Shown: positions 45,456-57,559, counted from the stretch's first letter. The stretch is DNA of 64,000 nt from Heterobilharzia americana (GCA_944470555.2 OX104132.1:13277755-13341754), one strand, 5' to 3'. Translations and numbers: made by a program. Notes: generated from the letters alone by a model not told the origin.

Positions 45456-46427
45456 GTCCCTTGGGTTCCTAGTGAAACATAGGGCTTCAGTAGCACGCCT
45501 CCAGTGACCTCTGTTCTCTGAGATCTTTTGAACCTGGTCCCACGACAGCCCACAACCTCTCATTTCCTCCTCGCACGACCTCCTCCATGTCACCCTTGGA
45601 CGTCCAACTCGTCGCTTCCCATGGGGATTCCACTCGAGGGCCTGGCGTGTGATGTCCTCAGTCGGCCTTCTCAGTGCATGGCCAATCCATCTCCACTTCT
45701 TCCTGCATATTTGTTGCGTGATAGGTTCTTGGTTGGTTCGTTCCCAGAGTTCCTTGTTGCTTATTCTTTCTGGCCATCTGATCTTCAGTAGCGAGCGTAA
45801 GCAGTTGTTGATGAATGTCTGTAGTTTATTGGAAATGCCTTTCGTGACGCGCCAAGTCTCTGAACCATACAAGAGCACTGACTTGACGTTGGTGTTGAAA
45901 ATCCGGATCTTGTTCCGCATGCTGAGTGCAGAAGATCTCCACACTGGTTTCAGGCTAATGAACACCTGTCTTGCTTTTCCGATTCTGACTTTGACGTCCT
46001 CGTCCGTCCCGCCTGTAGTTGAAACAGTGCTTCCTGGATAAGTGAAGGAGGTTACTTCCTTTAAGTTTCTACCGTTGACGGTGATTGGAGTTTGTTGTTG
46101 TTGTTGATGGTGGTGGTGCGGCATCTTCACCACTTCTGTCTTCTCTATATTCACCTGAAGTCCCGTCTTAGCTGCCTCTTCTATCAACTTGTTAGTTTTT
46201 GCCTGCAGATCTTCAAGTTTATGTGACATTAGGCACAAGTCATCGGCGAAATCCAAGTCTTCTAGGTTCTTTTCCGTCGTCCAGTGTATCCCCCTCTTCT
46301 CGCTGCCTACTGTTTGCTGCATGATCCAGTCCACCACAATCAGGAATATCATGGGGGATAGTAGGCAACCTTGTTTCACTCCTGTCTTCACTTCAAAAGT
46401 ATCACTGAGCTTCCCATTGTGAATCAC
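45453..46427 (-). CDS. Family B RT C-terminal region, 324 codons open
   Basis: The frame is uninterrupted. It contains GVKQGCLLSPMIFLIVVDWI (RT box B), LEDLDFADDLCLMSHKLEDL (catalytic FADD, both aspartates present), GLQVNIEKTEVVKM (box D), SFTYPGSTVSTTGG (box E) and SVLLYGSETWRVTKGISN. The C-terminal domain follows: TFINNCLRSLLKIRWPERIS, WRWIGHALRRP, ITRQALEWNPHGKRRVGRPR and TWRRSCEEEMRGCGLSWDQV, ending FTRNPRD. A His/Gln run (HHHHQQQQQ) is inserted near residue 107. The endonuclease and RT boxes 1 to A are missing, so it is not autonomous. This is the C-terminal third of an RTE-like ORF; its intact frame suggests a young insertion. Confidence 0.8.
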
Positions 46428-46432
46428 ATATG
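45455..46432 (-). mobile_element. Family B (RTE-like) element, best-preserved copy
   Basis: A 5'-truncated element ending in the shared terminus and a TAA tail. It carries the only long open family B frame of the window. The 3' end faces the 3' end of BLOC1S2 about 100 bases away. Confidence 0.85.
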
Positions 46433-46434
46433 AA

Positions 46435-46985
46435 GTATGAAATAATTCTGAAGAATGAAGACAGTATGAGGGTTATATCAGACAAGTTTAATGGTATCCA
46501 CCCATCGATTATCTTAGCTAATGAGACAGGAAGTAACTATAATTTCGCATCCTAAATATCTTAATGATAAAGAAAATAGTTGAAGATATTGTGCTCAAAT
46601 GATATTTTTAATCGAGAAACCAAAGTGATCGTGGTTCAGAATACTGTTTATTGTTTGGATGCATCAAAAAGGATAGAAATACTTGGAGACCTTAACCTAT
46701 CAGGATACTGCGATGCTTTGAGTAACGTTCAAGAACACCAATCACGAAATATCAGATAAGTGGAAGCGAAAAATTAATCTGAAATCGCCAAGGTTATTGT
46801 AAATATATACGCACGTCCTTGTATTTTGTACTTATTTTAACCTTGCAATACATTATTGTCTTAAAACTCTTTCTTCATAAAAGTTAAAGGTGAAAACTGA
46901 AAGTTGTTGCTTAAGCGTATAATAAGTTATATCGGGAATAATGCGTGATGGATATTTGGGAGAAGAAAATGTTTTAGCTAAGCTA
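46435..46985. other. No feature recognised
   Basis: AT-rich; no exon or repeat is identified. Confidence 0.4.
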
Positions 46986-46989
46986 GGAC

Positions 46990-47043
46990 AACAAGTTTAG
47001 CACAGTATGATGGAACTGTATTTCGTCGCCTCTTCAGCTGCAT
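46990..47043 (-). repeat. Left member of short inverted repeat around family B copy
   Basis: On the minus strand it reads ATGCAGCTGAAGAGGCGACG and then AAATACAGTTCCATCATACT. The plus strand at 47628-47680 reads ATGCAGTTGAAGAGAAGGTG and then CCGAAATACAGTTTCATCAT. Both resemble the hammerhead-bearing pseudo-LTR motif of Penelope-like elements (TGAAGA...GCCGAAA). Confidence 0.45.
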
Positions 47044-47066
47044 TATTATCATTATTATTATTATTT

Positions 47067-47572
47067 GTTTCTTAGGTTCCTAGTGGGACATAGGGCTTCA
47101 GTAGCACTTCTCCATTTCACTCTGTTCTCTCCAGTCTTTTGAACCTCACTCCACCACTTCCCACAAGCTTCATTTCCTTATACCGTCTCCTCCATCTCAC
47201 CCTCACCTCGGACGCCTAACTCGTCGTTTCCCATGTGGATTCCACTCGACGGCCTGGTCTGGCCTGACGCGTGATGTCCTCAATCGGTCTTCTCAGTGTA
47301 TGTCCAATGGAATGTACCTCCACTTTCTTCTACTGCATATTTGTTGTGAGATGGGTTGTTTGTTGGTTCGTTGTCAGCCAGCCAGCCAGATTCACTTCCT
47401 TCTTGCTTATTCTTATTATTCTGGACATCTGATCTCATCATCCGTATCTGGTGAGCGTAGATGGCAGCTGTTCATGTATGATGTCTGTAGTTTGTTGGAA
47501 ATGCTTTTCGTAAGGCGCCAAGTTTCTGAACCATTATATGAAAACACTGGCTTGACATTACTGTTAAAAATC

Positions 47573-47575
<3 letters not shown>
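47067..47575 (-). mobile_element. Family B fragment with incipient GCCA repeat
   Basis: Ends in the family terminus (TTCCTAGTGGGACATAGGGC on the plus strand, 47079-47098) next to an (ATT)n stretch at 47041-47066. The C-terminal domain is frame-broken. At 47375-47391 it holds about four GCCA units where the copy at 56.6 kb holds about 89. The 5' truncation point meets a (TA)n tract. Confidence 0.75.

Positions 47576-47613
<38 letters not shown>
47576..47613. repeat. (TA)n microsatellite
   Basis: About 19 TA units abut the truncated end of the family B copy. Confidence 0.95.
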
Positions 47614-47615
<2 letters not shown>

Positions 47616-48180
47616 TATGAATTTATAGACTGTATGCAGTTGAAGAGAAGGTGCCGAAATACAGTTTCATCATACTCTACGAGAGAGAAAAATAAAATCC
47701 ATATGATTCATTTATCAAGATGATGACATAATGGAAGAATTGATGTGGATTAGGAAGGTTTAAATGAAATAATGTAATGACTAAAATTGAAGTTATCTTG
47801 TGTTCATATGATCAGATTGTCATACTTGATACATGTGACCAGTCAAAATGGAATAGAAAGTATGTGATGAGTTAATAATGTAAATATAGGGTCAATATCT
47901 TTTGCATGGGTTAAATTCAAGTAGTAGACTGGTGAAGATATAATAGGAATTGATTGTGAATTTAGTTTTAAAAGGGGGTTTGATGGTGGTGAAAATATGG
48001 AGTTTTGGAAGAGATTACACTGAATGGTATCATCTCATCCAATGTCTGTTAAGACGGGTTTAGTCAAATACTAAAAAACTCACCAATTAGTGAAAGGACT
48101 TAAACAAGGGATTGAAACACATAAAAGAAGCTTTAATAATTATGCTCTACCGCTTAATTAAGAAATCCGTACGAACATAT

Positions 48181-48362
48181 AAGAATGATAACAGTAATAC
48201 GAACAATGGCAACAATACGAGTAGAAATAAGTTCCAAGCCTTAATTGTGTTACCATATAAGGAAGGTACATCAGAAAATTTACATTGAATTCTCAACAAA
48301 GCTGGAATTAGGGTGGCATTTAAACCTTCAAACTCATTCAGAGATAAGCTTTGTCGACTTCA
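48181..48362 (+). pseudogene. Penelope-like RT fragment
   Basis: The frame NNGNNTSRNKFQALIVLPYK is followed by EGTSENLH, a stop, then ILNKAGIRVAFKPSNSFRDK. This is the same RT-to-linker region as the 29.9 and 30.3 kb copies. It ends about 20 bases before the palindromic SINE. Confidence 0.6.
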
Positions 48363-48384
48363 GCATCCGACAGATCCAATTCAA

Positions 48385-48730
48385 GTTGTTATTCATCGTA
48401 GACTGACAGTTGGAGGAACAAAAGGAACGTGGGAGCACTGGACAGCTATTTCGTCCTTGTATGGGACTCCTTAGCAGTGAGCACCCACGGTTGCGGCTGC
48501 TCTCTATCGCGAGCTAACAGAAGTTGGAAATATGGACGATTGGATTCTGGCCCAGTGGCTAGCTCAATGGTAACGTGCTGGTCACGTAACCTGAAGGTCG
48601 CGGATTCGTCCCGTGGCGCGATCGTAGGTGCCCATTGCTGATGAGTCCCATTCTAGGACGAAACAGCTTTCCAATGCTCCCAGATTTCCTTTGTTTCTCC
48701 AACTGATATCAGTCTACGATGAATAACAAC
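48385..48730. mobile_element. Palindromic hammerhead SINE
   Basis: The outer ends GTTGTTATTCATCGTAGACT and their exact complement bound the element. The centre has a tRNA-like head (box A TAGCTCAATGGTAACGTGCTGG-type, box B CGGATTCGTCCC). The right arm carries an intact plus-strand hammerhead. The left arm carries a minus-strand one with CTAAGGA in place of CTGANGA. Confidence 0.7.
48633..48676 (+). ncRNA. Type I hammerhead ribozyme in palindromic SINE
   Basis: Perfect core CTGATGA (48638-48644), GTCC/GGAC stem II, GAAA (48660-48663) and TTC cleavage triplet. Stem I pairs CATTG with CAATG. Predicted cut after 48671. Stem III is weak (CAGCTTT instead of CAGCTGT). Confidence 0.6.
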
Positions 48731-48734
48731 CTGA

Positions 48735-49813
48735 AATATTTCCGAATCCCTACAATTCCCTCAAAATTCAATTACGAAATAGTTCATTCCTGAGGAAATA
48801 TGTCTTTATACTTAACACTATCGTTGTCAGTTGAACCTAATAAAAGATGAAGACAATAATTTTTTCACAAATATCAATTCGGTTATATTCTACTAGTAGT
48901 ATAGTTTTCTTATCATTATTAAATTTCTCAGATCAGTTTCCCATCAAGTTATTACTCTCTAATTTCAAAATAGTTGTACACAATTGAAATCCCTCCCAGG
49001 TGATTATCTTAATGGTTTGAAGTAAGATAAAATGAGATCTGTTCAAAAATACAGGATTCTCTGAACACTTTTAAGTAGAAACTTCTAACTGCTGATAATC
49101 CAATCGGTATGTTCATAGTGTAGCTTGATGCCGTAAGAAGTGACGTGGTCTCTGTTATGCAAGTCTAACAACAGAAATCCAGTTGGTAAAATTTTAAATG
49201 AAGTCTCAACAAAGTTGGAAGAGTTTCAGGCTGTAAAATATTGAAGTTATCTTGGAAAAGATTGTTTAACTAATAAACTATAAGTGTTCATTCTTTCAAC
49301 TTCGACGGAGATAAAAATGTGTTGTTACCCTGATGACCGGCTACTGAGCGAATTTTCTTACTGGGGCTTGTATCTACTAAGATGATGATTAATTCAAGTC
49401 TATTTCTACAAATGTATTCAGTAGACTAGGTGGTGGAACTTTTCATTGTAGTAATATTTTAGTCTCAATGACCTGTCGTTTTATATCTATTGCGCACAGA
49501 GAACATAAATTTGCACCAGCTATTATCACAGAAATTTTATAAAGTTATTTCTAGCTACTTAATAGTAGTATGAAATCTCAATCAAAAGTTTCGGCTTACA
49601 CTTTTATCAGTGAGAATTTATAATCAACCCTAATTTCCACCAAATGTATCCAGCCTTAAACGAATTAACAAAAACTTTCCTATTTGGCTTAAATTAAAAA
49701 ATCTATATTGATTGCTTGACAAAGTAAAACCGTTTGACATGAGTTAAAATTCAATTAGAGCAATTTGATGATTGGTCATAAATTTTAATGGATAGCTTAA
49801 TGGAGGTTGGTTG

Positions 49814-49816
<3 letters not shown>
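48735..49816. other. No gene recognised
   Basis: AT-rich; no exon or named repeat is found. Confidence 0.4.

Positions 49817-49888
<72 letters not shown>
49817..49888. repeat. (TA)n microsatellite
   Basis: About 36 uninterrupted AT units. Confidence 0.95.
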
Positions 49889-49893
<5 letters not shown>

Positions 49894-50224
49894 AAGTGTT
49901 CACTTTCTTGAAATTAATCATTCCATTCAGTAAAAAATTAAATATATTGTCAGTTTATTTTGGCCAGCAAATTGAAGGTACTGCGTAGAATTTGATGCGA
50001 TACATATTCTATGTTGATAATCGATTAATGAAATCAAAATACATCAGACAACAATTTTGGTGCATTATTTACTTTCCTTTTCGTTTGTTTACCTATCCAA
50101 CTGCTAGTGGAAACTGCTTCGTTAGACAGATCATGTTCATTTTTGAATGATTAGGCGAGATTTTATCAATCGATAGTTATAATTTCATGATTACAGAGTA
50201 AGAGAACACTAAAGTGTTGATGAT

Positions 50225-50410
50225 ACAGAATAGTTATTGTTAATGAAATGAAAATTTAGATTGTGGTATCATTCAAGGTAGCAGCCTACAGATTACCAAC
50301 TGAGCTGCAAATCCCAGCTCCTCTCCGGGCTTCAGTCTCCGAAGATTTTGCCTAGTTGTCACTTGAATCCATGGTACTTAACTATCTTTTCGTCATCATC
50401 ACATCAACTG
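50225..50410 (-). mobile_element. tRNA-like SINE fragment
   Basis: On the minus strand, TTTGCAGCTCAGTTGGTAAT is box A-like. Box B is eroded. The flank TTAATGAAATGAAAATTTAG resembles the body of the SINEs at 23.7 and 40.3 kb. Confidence 0.35.
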
Positions 50411-51169
50411 CTCAACTATGACTTCTTATCCAAATTGAGCTTAATTAGAGAGGTGAAGCTGACAATTGATTATTGGAGATACATTCTGAGGTATCAGTAA
50501 TGTGGCAGATTTTAACGTATATTGTTAGTTCTCTTCATAAACTTTGTAAAGTAAAAAACAATGAACATTATGGGACTATGTGAATCTATTTTATTTCATC
50601 TGCTTTTAATCCTCCATATACTCAAGTACTTTAGGGTTTGAAGTAAATCCGTCGGTTTCAGTAGTATAGTTGACAGCATTAATGTCTTCTACAACTGCAC
50701 AATTCCATTTATATAGGAAGGCAATTAGTGACACAATTCATAACCTAATGAAACACAGTGAACATGTACAACAGCCATCGAATAAAATTAACCAATAATC
50801 ATACAGAAAATTAATTGAAGTAATAATATTAGGGGAGTTCGGTTATCGTAACAATAATGGGCCACAGAGTTCAGGGTAATCGATGTTAGAGTGAATATTT
50901 AAAATTTGTAAACACTGATGTAAGAGGGTCAATAATAAAAAGGAAGGAAGTATATATTAGGATTTACTATGGTCGATTGTTCTAGACTGAATTGAACGCC
51001 TACTGTTGGTATATGAGCTTCTGTATGAATGCCTGAATACGACCGATTATTTGATTATTATATGAATGATATCCATTGATTGATCAGTGAAGAGTAGCCA
51101 GCTTTATGCTGTCTGGTATGAGATCATTTTGAAATATCATAGTCCACTTTGATTAGTTGCAGATAGTTG

Positions 51170-51340
51170 GTATGAAGCCCTGAACTTGGGTTTCCTGCTT
51201 GTTGGCACTCGTCAACAAAGTGTACCTGTACCTTCAATGAAATATATATCACATTAGATATTTGGAACGTCGTCACCACTCAGTTCTTCTATCATATACC
51301 TTACCAGTAAGGTAAATCCTTAGATCCAAGGCTTCCTACA
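51170..51340 (-). mobile_element. Worn tRNA-derived SINE, same family as 44.1 kb
   Basis: Shares GGCA..CGTCAACAA(A/G)GTGTA and, inverted, a CTTACTGGTAAGGTA box A-like stretch with the 44.1-44.29 kb element. Confidence 0.35.
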
Positions 51341-51539
51341 GATTTCCTCCAACCAACTAATAAATTGAGGATATCTCATAATTTCCATCTACTTTGTAAT
51401 AAAGTTTAGTATATATGCGGCATCAAATCCACAAGATAAGGTAATGTGAACCACGAACTTCATGCCTACATAAGAATTGAGTTTAAGATAATCGATAGAT
51501 GTTGGTTTTGAAAAGCATAAAAATCTACTTATTATTTAT

Positions 51540-51720
51540 AAAACTAACTGAGATAGTCAAGGTTTTACAGGCTGGTGTTATTGAAACTCACTGATGATTG
51601 AGGGGGGCGGTAGGATTCAAACCAACTGCCTGCAAGTTACCTGCCCCGCGCCCTACCAGCTTAGCTACTGGTTAGTGAGTTAGGCTCCAAATGGTTTTTC
51701 TCACTTTCAAGATGTTTTAA
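51540..51720 (-). mobile_element. tRNA-like SINE fragment
   Basis: On the minus strand TAGCTAAGCTGGTAGGGCGC (box A-like) is followed by GTTGGTTTGAATCCTACC (box B-like) with spacing near that of a tRNA. The CCCGC-rich anticodon side is preserved. The acceptor stem is not. Confidence 0.4.
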
Positions 51721-52159
51721 CTCTGTAGATAGTCAGGCAATTAGCAATGGCAAGAAATCGTAACATCACGATTTGAATCAGTTTTCCAGATATATCTAGT
51801 CACTTTCAAACATCTACTTGTGAATACTGATGTATACTTGGGAATTTCTGTTTCATTTAACGATTTAAAATATTTATCTACCTAGGGGGTATGATAATGA
51901 CCATGGGTCAGCATTATACACCACTAAGAAGTATCAGTTAGTATATAACGAACTGAAATCCGTTGTAGGAACATTAGATACTAACTTGGAAAATCTCTAA
52001 ATCCTCACAAACCCCCAAATTCAATTGAACTAGGGCTCATTAATGACTAGCTTCTACAGGTGATTCCGGAAGTTTCAGTAAGAAGTCGTGACCATAGGGA
52101 CAAACCTCGTGGCCATGAGGATAAATACTCAACGATAACATTGAGTACCGCTCGCTCTA

Positions 52160-52360
52160 TGAACCGTTTGATTCCGACCCAGTGTCTCAATGATAACGTG
52201 CTGGCCATGGAATCCGCACGTCCTGGGCTCGACCCCTGGTGGGATCAGGGGTGCGCACTGCTGAAGAGTCCCATACTAGGACGAAACAGCTGTTCAGTGC
52301 TCCCAGATTTTTAACGTTCCTTCAACTGATATCATGCATGATGAATACCAACTGGAAAGA
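52160..52360 (+). mobile_element. Hammerhead SINE, single unit
   Basis: tRNA-like head (box A CAATGATAACGTGCTGG, box B GGGCTCGACCCCTGG), then the hammerhead, then the SINE end AACTGATATCATGCATGATG. The left arm of the palindrome is absent. Confidence 0.65.
52255..52300 (+). ncRNA. Type I hammerhead ribozyme, best-preserved in window
   Basis: Core CTGAAGA (52261-52267), perfect 4-bp stem II GTCC/GGAC, and GAAA (52283-52286). Stem III is CAGCTG with triplet GTT. Stem I is fully paired GCACTG (52255-52260) with CAGTGC (52295-52300). Predicted cut after 52294. Confidence 0.7.
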
Positions 52361-52364
52361 TCTC

Positions 52365-53970
52365 TAAATCCCCCACATTCAATATAACGAATCAGCTGTT
52401 CAAGTATGACCCAGTTTTTATGTGATATCAGACTGAAACCAATTTAGTATTTTCCAGTGAATTCTCATTTCACTTGTCATATATTTAGATGGGTTGGTGG
52501 TCCTTTTAATTGAGCCCAGTCGAAATATTGACAGTCAACATTTCTCAGACAGCTGCATTTGTATTTACTACAGACACTTAGTCGCGTATGTTCAATAGTT
52601 CTATGGTGGATGTTTATTAATTTAGAGAAACTGTGGATTGGATAAAGTTCACAGTTATCAATCAGTTATTCCCAGAGTTACCTGAGATAAACTGTTGATA
52701 TCTTGAGCCAATCAGCTGTAGATTTTAGACCTAGGCTTCAATTTGGCTTGGGCTCAATTGGCGACAAATCTGACTCTGGCACTGTTTGATACTGGTCCAA
52801 TTCTCTGCTTTCGCATAAGTTTCTTTGAGATTACCATCTTCTCGTTTGTTGTTGACGAGCATGAAATACATGTGAAACAGGATTTTTTTTATGGACTGGT
52901 TTGAAAAATCTAGCAACATAAATTGTAACATTACCTCATGTTAATTAGCCTAGTGGTCATGCAACATACTTGGTGGACAGACTTCTTCAACAAGGGCTTA
53001 GAACCTAAAAACTTCATTGGTTACCGTTTGACCGTCAGTTCTTGGAGAGAACACACAGTACCTAATAACGAGTACTTTAAAACAGCTGACTGAAATCTGA
53101 TTTCTAGTTCGAAAGCTCCAAAGGCAAAGATATTCTCCATAATGACACGATGGTGCATAGTGTTGGATGAAAAGTGCTAATATATTACAGTATTACCTGA
53201 GAAAAAGTAGAATTTTTACCTTACTAAAAAGGAACCTGTATTTTCAGATGAAATCATGTGACCACACAGTTCACAGTAACTCCCATTGGTATGGATTTGT
53301 AACGAAACTGCTTAGAAAATTGTTTGATCTTTTCAAGCGTTGGTTATTGGCCAGTTATTTCTTTTCATTATAGCAGCTTTGTTTAGCCTACTGGTAAACA
53401 GAGATTGCTGATGTTGTTAAGTGACACAGCTTTCATCAGTCATATTGTGGAAGATGGAAAAAGGTAGAGAAAGAAACAAAGGGAGAAATTAAATCAATTA
53501 ACAGTTCAATTATTTAACATTTGATCAACTTTGGACACAAACCTCTGCAACAGTCCTCTATCAGTGTCATTTACGGAATCGATGGGAACAGCTCAAAAGG
53601 CGTACCATTTCAAAGTTGAACACAACAGAAATACTGGCAATCTACCAGTTCAACCCTGATCTCATGCTTATAGACAAAGTATGGTCAATCTGTAATCGTA
53701 CCATGATTTTAAAGTTTTCACAATTCTTTTCGATTTTATTATAATTAGTTAGGCTACTATTACCACCTTCATTATAAACCTTGATTCTTTCACTTCCTTT
53801 ACATCTACCAGGTGAATTCTCAATCTTTGCATGCCATATCTATCAACAATTTTCACTTCGTCAAACTCTCTACCTTTCTCCTTAGTTGCATTATCTAATA
53901 GATTGTTATGCAACTGCTTTCCAGTCTCGGTTTAAGTTTTTAGCACTAGCTAACCGATGTAGTTATTTAT
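52365..53970. other. No gene recognised
   Basis: No exon, RNA or named repeat is identified on either strand. Confidence 0.4.
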
Positions 53971-53971
53971 T

Positions 53972-54345
53972 TTTTCCCTTGAGTTCCTAGTGGAACATAG
54001 GGCTTCAGTAGAACACCTCCATTACACTCTGTTCTTTGCAGTCTTTTCAATCTGTCACTACGACTGGTCATATGCTTTCATTTCCTCCTCACATGATCTC
54101 CTCCATGTTACCCTCGCCTTGGACGCCCAACTCATCGTTTCCCATGCGGATTTCACTCGACGGCCTGGACTGATGCATAATGTCCTCAATCAGCCTTCTC
54201 AAAGTATGTCCAATCCATCTCCACTTTCTTCTACTGCATGTTTGTTGGGCGGTGGGTTCTTGGTTGGTTCGTTGGCAGGCCAGAATCCCTTGCTGCTTAC
54301 TCTTTCTAGCCTTCCGATCTGATCATCAGTATCCAGTGTAGGCAG
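53972..54345 (-). mobile_element. Family B 3' fragment
   Basis: Starts at the family terminus (CCCTTGAGTTCCTAGTGGAA on the plus strand) and runs to the C-terminal domain phrase CAGGCCAGAATCCCTTGCTG. No microsatellite is present at the position that expanded at 56.6 kb, and no clear ATT tail. Confidence 0.7.
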
Positions 54346-56260
54346 CTGCTGAGATGTAGTTATACACTATTGTTTAATAATAAACATATTTTTGGTATAT
54401 ATAAACGCATTTTTGCAGCTTTAGATGATATAATGGAGAAGGAAAATTATCCTCACTGAATTATCCCTTGTTTTCAAAAAGACTGTTTTTTGAAGTTAAC
54501 CTTATTAAAGATGACTCACTTGAAATATTCATTGTCCAAACGTGTATTAATGGGTTTTTAAAGTGAAAAATTAACTAATTCATACCGACTCTACCCTAGC
54601 ATACTTCATTCCTTTGCGAATTTGTATAAAATAACCATCACACATTTCACTAAACGTTGCTTAGATTGTAGTAAGTGTGGTTTGTTTAGCTAGCAACCCA
54701 GTATCATAAACTTCTTCATAAAAGATATAGGTGATAATGTAAGGCACAAACATGTCTACTGAATGATGTACTTCAGTGATACTCATGAGGATCAAATTCT
54801 TAGATTTGTGAGCTACAACTTTGAGTATACAAAATGCTATTTCACTGACTATTATTTGCGAACACTTTCGTTTGTGTTTCTAATGAACCAGTGGATAAGA
54901 TTACTACTGGTTAGACACTATATTTATGTGTTTGTATGTACAGAATATCACAATGACAAGTGTTTTCAATGAAGTGTATGATTTCCTTCTGCGTAAGCTT
55001 CATATCTAAACGCTGACAGTAATAGAGGAGAGGAATTTTTCTATTCCCTAGCTCTTAGTTTTGATGTTCATGATTCTATTTTTACATCTTTTACGCTTCA
55101 TCAAACCCATATGAGTACTTTGGGTGGGTAAGTAGCTATGTAGATGAATGGATGAGTGGATGAACGAGTGGTTGGATGATTGGTTGCAGAAACCGAAACG
55201 CGGTGATGCATTCAGTTGTAGAGATGAGAAAATGACAGTCACAGAAACTAAAAGTTGGAAAACTCATTTCTAAACAAGCACGTACACATTGGTTGGAATG
55301 GATAACTATTTGAACAAGTTAACTAATTATGAAAACGTAGATGAAAATCAAACGTGAATAGAAGGTGAGCAGTAAAGCGAGAGAGGTAAAAAGAGAAAGA
55401 GAGAGTGAAGTATCGATGACAGATAGTGAGTAGTGATATCTTTTTAACGAAACAAAAACCAAAGATGAAAGGAGGAGTTGGCGCATGGATGATTGCTAAT
55501 GAAATGTACAGTCTGTCGGCATTAATTAGCAAGTTAATGATCGATGCGCTTGGTAGTTCATATTGAAACACTGATCATTTTGTTTTGTTTTATTACTAAA
55601 TCCAATATATAGATTGTCCAATCATTTCACTAGTGAACAAATATCACAATTTTTGTTCATTGAATGATCAGTAGCCAATGAATATTGTGTAGAAACTAAC
55701 TTCATTCATGGTAGTAAGGTGAGAGTGCACACATCACTTCTACCCGGTCACACAATGTCAAACATTTGAATGAAGGATACATCAACACAAGGCACGAAGA
55801 AGTTATTGGAGTATTTTCAGCAGTTCCAAAACAGGAATTGAGGTAGTTGAGCAAAAAGAAAAATGACAGTTATGCTTGTAACTTACAGCTCACAAAACGT
55901 GTCTGTTTTATTTTTAGCTCTGAATTCATTTTGAAGAAGTTGTTATTCCTTGACTCTGGACTAAAATACTTCTTATCTTGTACAGTATAAAATTCATGAT
56001 TCAATGAATTATTTGAGTTAATATTTCTCGCACCATGAAGTATTCTGTTTCAAACATAACAATATGGCCGAAATGATATAACACTCATTTGGAAGTTACC
56101 TCAAAATTGTAGCTAACGAAGTAACTGAGTGAACAAAGCTACAAGTTTTTGAGGAAGTTAAACAAGATACCGACTTCACTTGAGAGAACTAACATGGAAG
56201 GAAAGTTTACTCTTACACAACAATTTTCATTTTGATTTTCGTAGGAAGTAACAGTCTCCC
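54346..56260. other. No gene recognised
   Basis: AT-rich sequence with purine runs (55.37-55.40 kb). No coding or repeat signal can be supported. Confidence 0.4.
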
Positions 56261-56584
56261 TTATTATTATTATTTGTCCATTGGGTTCCTAATGGGATAT
56301 ACCGCCTCAGTAGCATGTCTCCATTTCACTCGTTCTCTCCAGTCTTTTGAACCTCACTCCACCACTCCCCACTAGCTTTCATTCCCTCCTCATACCATCT
56401 ACTCCATCTCACCCTCATCTCGGACGCCCAACTCGTCGTTTCCCATGTGGATTCCACCCGACGGCCTGGTCTGGCCTGACGCGTGATGTCCTGAGTCGGC
56501 TTTCTCAGTGAATGTACAATGCAATCCATCTCCACTTTCTTCCACTGCATATTTGATGTGAGATGGGTTGTTTGTTGGTTCGTT

Positions 56585-56944
<360 letters not shown>

Positions 56945-56982
56945 GAGTCACTTCCCTCCTGCTTATTCTTATTATTCTAGAC

Positions 56983-57016
56983 ATCTCATCTCATCTCATC
57001 TCATCTCATCTCATCT
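56983..57016. repeat. (TCATC)n short tandem repeat
   Basis: Six to seven TCATC units (CATCTCATCTCATC), probably another local slippage product in the same family B copy. Confidence 0.85.
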
Positions 57017-57559
57017 TCTGTATCGAGTGAGCGTAGATGGCAGCTGTTCATGTATGATGTCTGCAGTTCGTTGGAAATGCTTTTCGTGATGCGCCAAGTC
57101 TCCCAGTCATCACATGGAAGCACTGACTTACTTGACTGACATCAGTGTTGAAAATCCGGATGTTGTTCACGCTTTATGCTGAATGCAGTGGGACGAAGTG
57201 CAGTAGATCTTCACACTGATTTCAGGTTAATGAAGGAATGCCTGTGTTGCTGTCTTTCCAATCCTGGTTGGCTTTGACATCCCTCATTTATGCCTGTGCA
57301 ACTGCCTGTAGTTGAAACGATGTTGCCTAGGTAGATGAAAGAGACTACTTCCTTTAGATTTCTCCTGTTGATGATGACTGGTGCTTGCTGGTGGTAGTGT
57401 TGGTTGGGTATCTTCATCACCTCTATCTTTTCTACGTTCACCTGAAGGAAGTCCTGTCTTCTCTATCCTACCTCTTCTGCCAAATCGTTAGTTTTTGCGT
57501 TTGTGTGACATTAGACATAAATCATCATTGGCGAATTCCAAGTCTTTTAAATTGAGCCT

